DNA from: JBOEGW01 sp050633625
GTDB taxonomy: Bacteria > Pseudomonadota > Alphaproteobacteria > Rhodobacterales > Rhodobacteraceae
Assembly: GCA_050633625.1 (NCBI GenBank)
Contig: JBOEGW010000004.1
Coordinates: forward strand, 372,001 to 436,000
Reading direction: 5' to 3'
DNA: 64,000 nt
Shown: one piece after another, positions 60,620 to 64,000 of the stretch
Layout of the letters: every line of letters starts with the position of its first letter
Position numbering within the stretch: position 1 is the first letter of the stretch
Notes under the pieces: model-generated
The model's database searches: none
What the model saw: only the letters and a program-made list of their open reading frames with translations
What the model was told of the DNA's origin: nothing
Made by a program: the position numbers and the translations under genes

Positions 60620-62062
60620 ATGGCGAAAGCACCAAAAAAAGCCGCAGCAACCGGCAAGATCACCCAGGTGATCGGCGCTGTTGTGGATGTGCAGTTCGAC
60701 GGCGAACTGCCGGCGATCCTCAACGCACTTGAAACAACAAACAATGGCAATAAGCTGGTTCTTGAGGTTGCGCAGCACCTCGGGGAGAACCAAGTGCGCA
60801 CCATTGCGATGGACGCAACCGAGGGCCTCGTTCGGGGTCAAGCTGTGTCCGACACTGGCACAGCGATTTCCGTGCCCGTTGGCACAGGCACCTTGGGCCG
60901 CATCCTGAACGTGACCGGCGATCCGGTTGACGAAAAAGGCCCGGTTGACGCCGCTGGCTCGCGCCCGATCCACGGCGACGCGCCTGCCTTTGAGGACCAG
61001 TCCACAGCAACCGAAATCCTTGTGACAGGCATTAAGGTCATCGACCTTCTCGCGCCTTACACAAAAGGTGGTAAAATTGGTCTCTTCGGTGGTGCTGGTG
61101 TTGGCAAAACCGTTTTGATCATGGAACTGATCAACAACATCGCGAAGGTGCACTCCGGTGTGTCCGTGTTCGCTGGTGTTGGTGAGCGGACTCGTGAAGG
61201 CAACGACCTCTACCACGAAATGATCGAATCCGGCGTTATCGTTCCTGATAACCTCGTGGACTCGAAAATTGCGCTTGTATACGGCCAAATGAACGAGCCT
61301 CCCGGTGCGCGTATGCGGATCGCTCTGACGGGTCTGACCCTTGCTGAGCAATTCCGTGACGACACAGGTTCGGACGTTTTGTTCTTCGTGGACAACATCT
61401 TCCGCTTCACACAAGCTGGTTCCGAAGTGTCCGCCCTTTTGGGCCGTATTCCTTCCGCGGTTGGCTACCAGCCAACACTCGCAACCGACATGGGTGCGAT
61501 GCAGGAACGGATTTCCTCGACCAAAAACGGTTCGATCACCTCGGTTCAAGCGGTTTACGTGCCTGCGGATGACCTTACTGACCCGGCACCTGCGACCTCC
61601 TTTGCGCACCTTGATGCGACGACCGTTCTTGACCGTTCGATCTCGGAAAAAGGCATCTACCCAGCTGTGGACCCGCTTGGGTCCACCTCGCGCTTGCTTG
61701 ATCCGCTGATCATTGGGGATGAGCACTACAAAGTCGCAACTGACGTTCAGCAAGTGCTTCAGCGCTACAAATCGCTGCAAGACATCATCGCCATTCTCGG
61801 CATGGACGAACTGTCGGAAGAAGACAAACTGGCAGTGGCCCGCGCGCGTAAGATCGAGCGTTTCTTGTCCCAGCCGTTTGACGTTGCGAAAGTGTTCACA
61901 GGCTCTGACGGTGTTCAGGTGCCGCTTGAGGACACCATCAAATCGTTCAAAGCTGTTGTGGCTGGTGAATACGATCACCTTCCAGAAGGCGCCTTCTACA
62001 TGGTTGGCGGCATCGACGAAGTGCTCGCAAAAGCCGAAAAAATGGCTGCTGAAGCTGCTTAA
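60620..62062 (+). CDS. atpD: ATP synthase F1 beta subunit
   Basis: The 480-residue catalytic subunit. P-loop GGAGVGKT at 157-164, the catalytic Glu in GVGERTREGNDLY, and the DELSEED-type loop (MDELSEEDKLAVARARKIER) that couples to the gamma subunit are present. It forms the catalytic sites with the alpha subunit. The gene follows atpG by 21 bases. A strong hairpin separates it from atpC. Confidence 0.98.
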   Translation: MAKAPKKAAATGKITQVIGAVVDVQFDGELPAILNALETTNNGNKLVLEVAQHLGENQVRTIAMDATEGLVRGQAVSDTGTAISVPVGTGTLGRILNVTGDPVDEKGPVDAAGSRPIHGDAPAFEDQSTATEILVTGIKVIDLLAPYTKGGKIGLFGGAGVGKTVLIMELINNIAKVHSGVSVFAGVGERTREGNDLYHEMIESGVIVPDNLVDSKIALVYGQMNEPPGARMRIALTGLTLAEQFRDDTGSDVLFFVDNIFRFTQAGSEVSALLGRIPSAVGYQPTLATDMGAMQERISSTKNGSITSVQAVYVPADDLTDPAPATSFAHLDATTVLDRSISEKGIYPAVDPLGSTSRLLDPLIIGDEHYKVATDVQQVLQRYKSLQDIIAILGMDELSEEDKLAVARARKIERFLSQPFDVAKVFTGSDGVQVPLEDTIKSFKAVVAGEYDHLPEGAFYMVGGIDEVLAKAEKMAAEAA

Positions 62063-62065
62063 TCC

Positions 62066-62095
62066 AGCTCCCCCGGCGCGTCGCGTCGGGGGGCT
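62066..62095 (+). other. Strong intercistronic hairpin between atpD and atpC
   Basis: CCCCCGGCGC-GTC-GCGTCGGGGG forms a ten-pair stem (one G-T pair), extended by AGC/GCT past a bulged T, starting three bases after the atpD stop. Only three T residues follow, so termination would be partial at most. It may protect the 3' end of the upstream message or lower atpC expression. Confidence 0.7.
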
Positions 62096-62119
62096 TTACG
62101 CATGACCTAGGAGGCCGAC

Positions 62120-62530
62120 ATGGCTGACATGATGCAATTCGATCTGGTCTCGCCTGAGCGCAAACTTGCGTCGCTTGAGGCCAGCGCGGTGCAAATTCCG
62201 GGGGCCGATGGCGATTTCACTGCCATGGCGAACCACGCACCGACCATTGCGACTTTGCGTCCCGGCATCGTGACCGTGGCTGGGGCAAATGGCGACGAGA
62301 AATTCGTTGTGACGGGCGGCTTTGCTGAAATCTCCCCTGCGGGGACTTCGGTTCTGGCCGAGCGTGCGATGCCTGTTGGCGAAGTGACGCAAGACGTGAT
62401 CAACGATTTCGTTGCCGCCGCTGTGGCCGCGCGCGACAATTCCACACCGGAAATGCTGGACCAACTGTCTAAGCAGGTCGGTGACATTGCGCTTGTGGCG
62501 TCCGAGCTTGGACTGAACGCAAACCTATAA
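62120..62530 (+). CDS. atpC: ATP synthase F1 epsilon subunit
   Basis: The 136-residue product has the epsilon N-terminal beta-sandwich (MQFDLVSPERKLASLEA, PGADGDFTAMANHAPTIATL, KFVVTGGFAEISPAGTSVLA) and a short helical C-terminal part. It sits at the base of the central stalk and can inhibit ATP hydrolysis; the short C-terminus suggests weaker inhibition than in E. coli. AGGAGG precedes the ATG. A terminator follows, closing the operon. F0 genes are elsewhere, as usual in this group. Confidence 0.95.
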   Translation: MADMMQFDLVSPERKLASLEASAVQIPGADGDFTAMANHAPTIATLRPGIVTVAGANGDEKFVVTGGFAEISPAGTSVLAERAMPVGEVTQDVINDFVAAAVAARDNSTPEMLDQLSKQVGDIALVASELGLNANL

Positions 62531-62553
62531 CTCGGGACACACCGAGGGACAGG

Positions 62554-62587
62554 AAACCCCCGCTCTGGCAACAGGGTGGGGGTTTTT
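62554..62587 (+). terminator. Rho-independent terminator of the atp operon
   Basis: AAACCCCC and GGGGGTTT pair across a 16-base loop that holds a small inner CTG/CAG stem, followed by a T-run. It begins 24 bases past the atpC stop. Confidence 0.88.
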
Positions 62588-62611
62588 CGTTGCGCGTGGC
62601 TCTATGTTTCG

Positions 62612-62627
62612 ATATTTCATGAAATAT
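62612..62627. promoter_or_regulatory. ArsR operator palindrome overlapping the arsR start codon
   Basis: ATATTTCATGAAATAT is a perfect 16-base palindrome whose last two bases are the first two of the arsR ATG. ArsR-family repressors bind such AT-rich dyads. A possible -35 TTGCGC (62590-62595) and -10 TATTTC (62613-62618) with a 17-base spacer would put the -10 box inside the operator. Confidence 0.65.
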
Positions 62628-62967
62628 GGAATCAAACACTGCAATCCAAGCCTTCGCCGCGCTCGCCCATCCTCAGCGCCTTGAGATCATCCGCCGCCTT
62701 GTGCGCGCGGGGCGCGCGGGGCTGGCGGCTGGGGACATATCTGCCGCCCTTGAGGTGCAGCCCTCCACCGCCTCCAACAACCTGTCAGTGCTCGCAAACG
62801 CCGGGCTGATCCGCGCTGAGCGGCAAGGGCGCACGATCCGCTATTTTGCTGCCTACGACGCGCTTGGCGGGGTGATCACCTATCTGATGGAAGAGTGTTG
62901 CGAAGGTCAGCTCTCTGCCTGTTGGCCCGAGATTTCGAACCCTAAAGACATGAAAGACCCGACATGA
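62626..62967 (+). CDS. arsR: ArsR-family metalloregulator
   Basis: The 113-residue winged-helix repressor shows FAALAHPQRLEIIRRLVRAG, DISAALEVQPSTASNNLSVL (recognition helix) and GLIRAERQGRTIRYF (wing). Near the C-terminus Cys91, Cys92 and Cys99 (ECCEGQLSAC) resemble the C-terminal Cys-Cys...Cys As(III) site of the Acidithiobacillus ferrooxidans ArsR rather than the helix-4 CxC site of the plasmid R773 type. It should release the operator on binding arsenite. No ribosome-binding site is visible before the ATG; the mRNA may be leaderless. It overlaps arsH by four bases. Confidence 0.9.
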   Translation: MESNTAIQAFAALAHPQRLEIIRRLVRAGRAGLAAGDISAALEVQPSTASNNLSVLANAGLIRAERQGRTIRYFAAYDALGGVITYLMEECCEGQLSACWPEISNPKDMKDPT

Positions 62968-63677
62968 CCGACACGCCAAACCTGCGCCTAGACGTCCTCC
63001 CTGCGCTCGACCTAGATGCCTTGTTCCCGGCTGCGCGCGCCGCCCACGCACCGCGTATCCTGATCCTTTATGGCTCCCTGCGCGAACGCTCCTTTTCGCG
63101 ATTGAGCGCAGAGGAGGCGGGCCGCGTCCTGTCTCGCCTTGGGGCTGAGGTGCGGTTTTTTGATCCCCACAACTTGCCGCTGCCGGACGGGGCGGAGGCA
63201 GACCACCCGAAGGTCGCGGAGCTGCGCGATTTGGTGACATGGTGCGAAGGCATGGTCTGGTCCTCGCCCGAACGCCACGGCGCGATGACCAGCGTGATGA
63301 AAGCGCAAATCGACTGGATTCCGCTCACGCTTGGCGGGGTGCGCCCAACCCAAGGCAAGACGCTGGCGGTGATGCAGGTCAGTGGCGGCTCGCAGAGTTT
63401 CAACACTGTCAATCAACTGCGTGTTCTGGGGCGCTGGATGCGGCTTCTGACGATCCCGAACCAAAGTTCGGTCGCCAAAGCCTGGAACGAGTTTGACGCG
63501 GCCGGGCGGATGAAACCGTCGCCCTATTATGACCGGATCGTTGATGTGATGGAGGAGCTGATGAAGTTTACCCTGCTCACGCGCGACATCAAAGATCATC
63601 TTGTGGATCGCTACTCCGAGCGGGTGGAAAGCGCTGCCGACCTGTCCAAACGGGTGAACCAACCTCAAGCCACTTAA
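62964..63677 (+). CDS. arsH: ArsH-family NADPH-dependent FMN reductase
   Basis: The 237-residue product has the ArsH flavodoxin-like fold: the FMN loop YGSLRERSFSR, VWSSPERHGAMTSVMKAQID, and VSGGSQSFNTVNQLRVLGRW. ArsH oxidises trivalent organoarsenicals such as methylarsenite, and also reduces quinones or metals in vitro. It overlaps arsR by four bases (ATGA), so it is controlled by the same operator. No arsenite pump or arsenate reductase gene is in the window, so this two-gene unit may target organoarsenicals or act with genes elsewhere. Confidence 0.93.
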   Translation: MTDTPNLRLDVLPALDLDALFPAARAAHAPRILILYGSLRERSFSRLSAEEAGRVLSRLGAEVRFFDPHNLPLPDGAEADHPKVAELRDLVTWCEGMVWSSPERHGAMTSVMKAQIDWIPLTLGGVRPTQGKTLAVMQVSGGSQSFNTVNQLRVLGRWMRLLTIPNQSSVAKAWNEFDAAGRMKPSPYYDRIVDVMEELMKFTLLTRDIKDHLVDRYSERVESAADLSKRVNQPQAT

Positions 63678-63757
63678 TTATTCCCAAATCTGGTCCAAAT
63701 TTTGCCAGCCCTTTTGGCGAGGATGGCACGGTCTGAAGCAAATCAGAGGTCAGGGAC

Positions 63758-64000
63758 ATGGCAGGAGCCATCAAAACGGCAGTGCTTTTTGGGGCGTTTG
63801 TACTGGGGGCAGGCGGGGGCGCGATGGCGCAGCCCTATTCGACCTCGCTCGCGCAATGCGCCGGGATTTTGCAATCCGCTGGTGACGTCATAAACGACGA
63901 TGTCGCCACGCCAATCTACGCCGAAAACGCTTATACCTTCTGGGAAGCGGCGATCGCGCAGGCGGGCAAAGAGGGCCACGCCAACGCCGAGGAGGTCGCC
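63758..64000 (+). CDS. Secreted protein of unknown function, 3' truncated
   Basis: Eighty-one codons are visible before the window ends, without a stop. The start ATG at 63758 is preceded by GAGGTCAGGG. A signal peptide covers about residues 1-24 (GAFVLGAGGGAMA). The mature part starts QPYSTSLAQCAGILQSAGDV, with one Cys. The helical pattern cannot be assigned to a family from this fragment. It lies 80 bases downstream of arsH on the same strand, but no arsenic link is evident. Confidence 0.6.
   Translation, partial: MAGAIKTAVLFGAFVLGAGGGAMAQPYSTSLAQCAGILQSAGDVINDDVATPIYAENAYTFWEAAIAQAGKEGHANAEEVA

Overview
The window comes from a GC-rich alphaproteobacterium of the Rhodobacterales (roseobacter / Rhodobacteraceae type). 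The assignment rests on the combination of a hisS-hisZ-hisG operon with short-form HisG, an atpHAGDC cluster without the F0 genes, a complete fdsGBACD formate dehydrogenase operon, a cobalamin-dependent ribonucleotide reductase, alphaproteobacterial families of unknown function (DUF1489, DUF2125, DUF938, extensin-like), and a GC-rich dispersed intergenic repeat. No phage, insertion sequence, integrase, CRISPR array, tRNA or rRNA was seen; the region looks chromosomal and mostly core, with a few accessory islands.

Layout. 1-3.4 kb: end of an MlaC-like gene, an ABC ATPase/FtsX-type permease pair, and a convergent AttH/CrtC-like lipocalin-fold gene. 3.6-13.1 kb (minus): one long purine operon, xdhA-xdhB-xdhC followed by a BMP-type nucleobase/nucleoside ABC importer (ATPase, two permeases, an unrecognised small membrane protein, binding protein). 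13.3-22.9 kb: SRPBCC protein, dnaE, slyX, SH3-like secreted protein, hisS-hisZ-hisG, secreted unknown, DUF1489. 23-27 kb: nrdJ, a small unknown, and a divergent TetR/GST pair with a palindromic operator.

27.1-32.6 kb is the most unusual part: a CaiB/BaiF CoA-transferase and a MarR regulator face two overlapping genes of the 2-hydroxyacyl-CoA dehydratase (HgdB/FldB/HadB) fold and a cytochrome P450. The set resembles the clostridial hadABC/fldABC modules but has no activator ATPase, and both dehydratase-like proteins appear to lack the expected iron-sulfur cysteines. Near-identical operator-like sequences in front of the transferase and in front of the dehydratase-like genes tie the set together.

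32.6-39.5 kb (minus): fdsGBA-fdhD-fdsD encoding a molybdenum, NAD-linked formate dehydrogenase, with a LysR gene upstream and matching putative LysR sites before both units. 39.6-46.8 kb: LpxR-like lipid A deacylase, Hint-domain protein, 6S RNA with its own promoter, rpsD, hisC-tyrC-extensin operon, DUF2125. 46.9-52.3 kb: ChaC-like gene, a MotA/MotB-like stator pair with a very long periplasmic coiled coil, an ABC-2/YhgE-like membrane protein, M23 peptidase. 52.4-57.2 kb: clpA, gloB, a DUF938 methyltransferase broken by an internal deletion, and an intact methyltransferase. 57.6-62.6 kb: atpHAGDC. 62.6-64 kb: arsR-arsH and the start of a secreted protein cut by the window edge.

Functionally the window joins housekeeping (replication, ribosome, proteolysis, ATP synthesis, His/Tyr biosynthesis) with scavenging typical of marine roseobacters: purine uptake and oxidation, formate oxidation to NADH, arsenic response, and an unassigned CoA-thioester/P450 module. 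All assignments are from reading the sequence; no database search was run.
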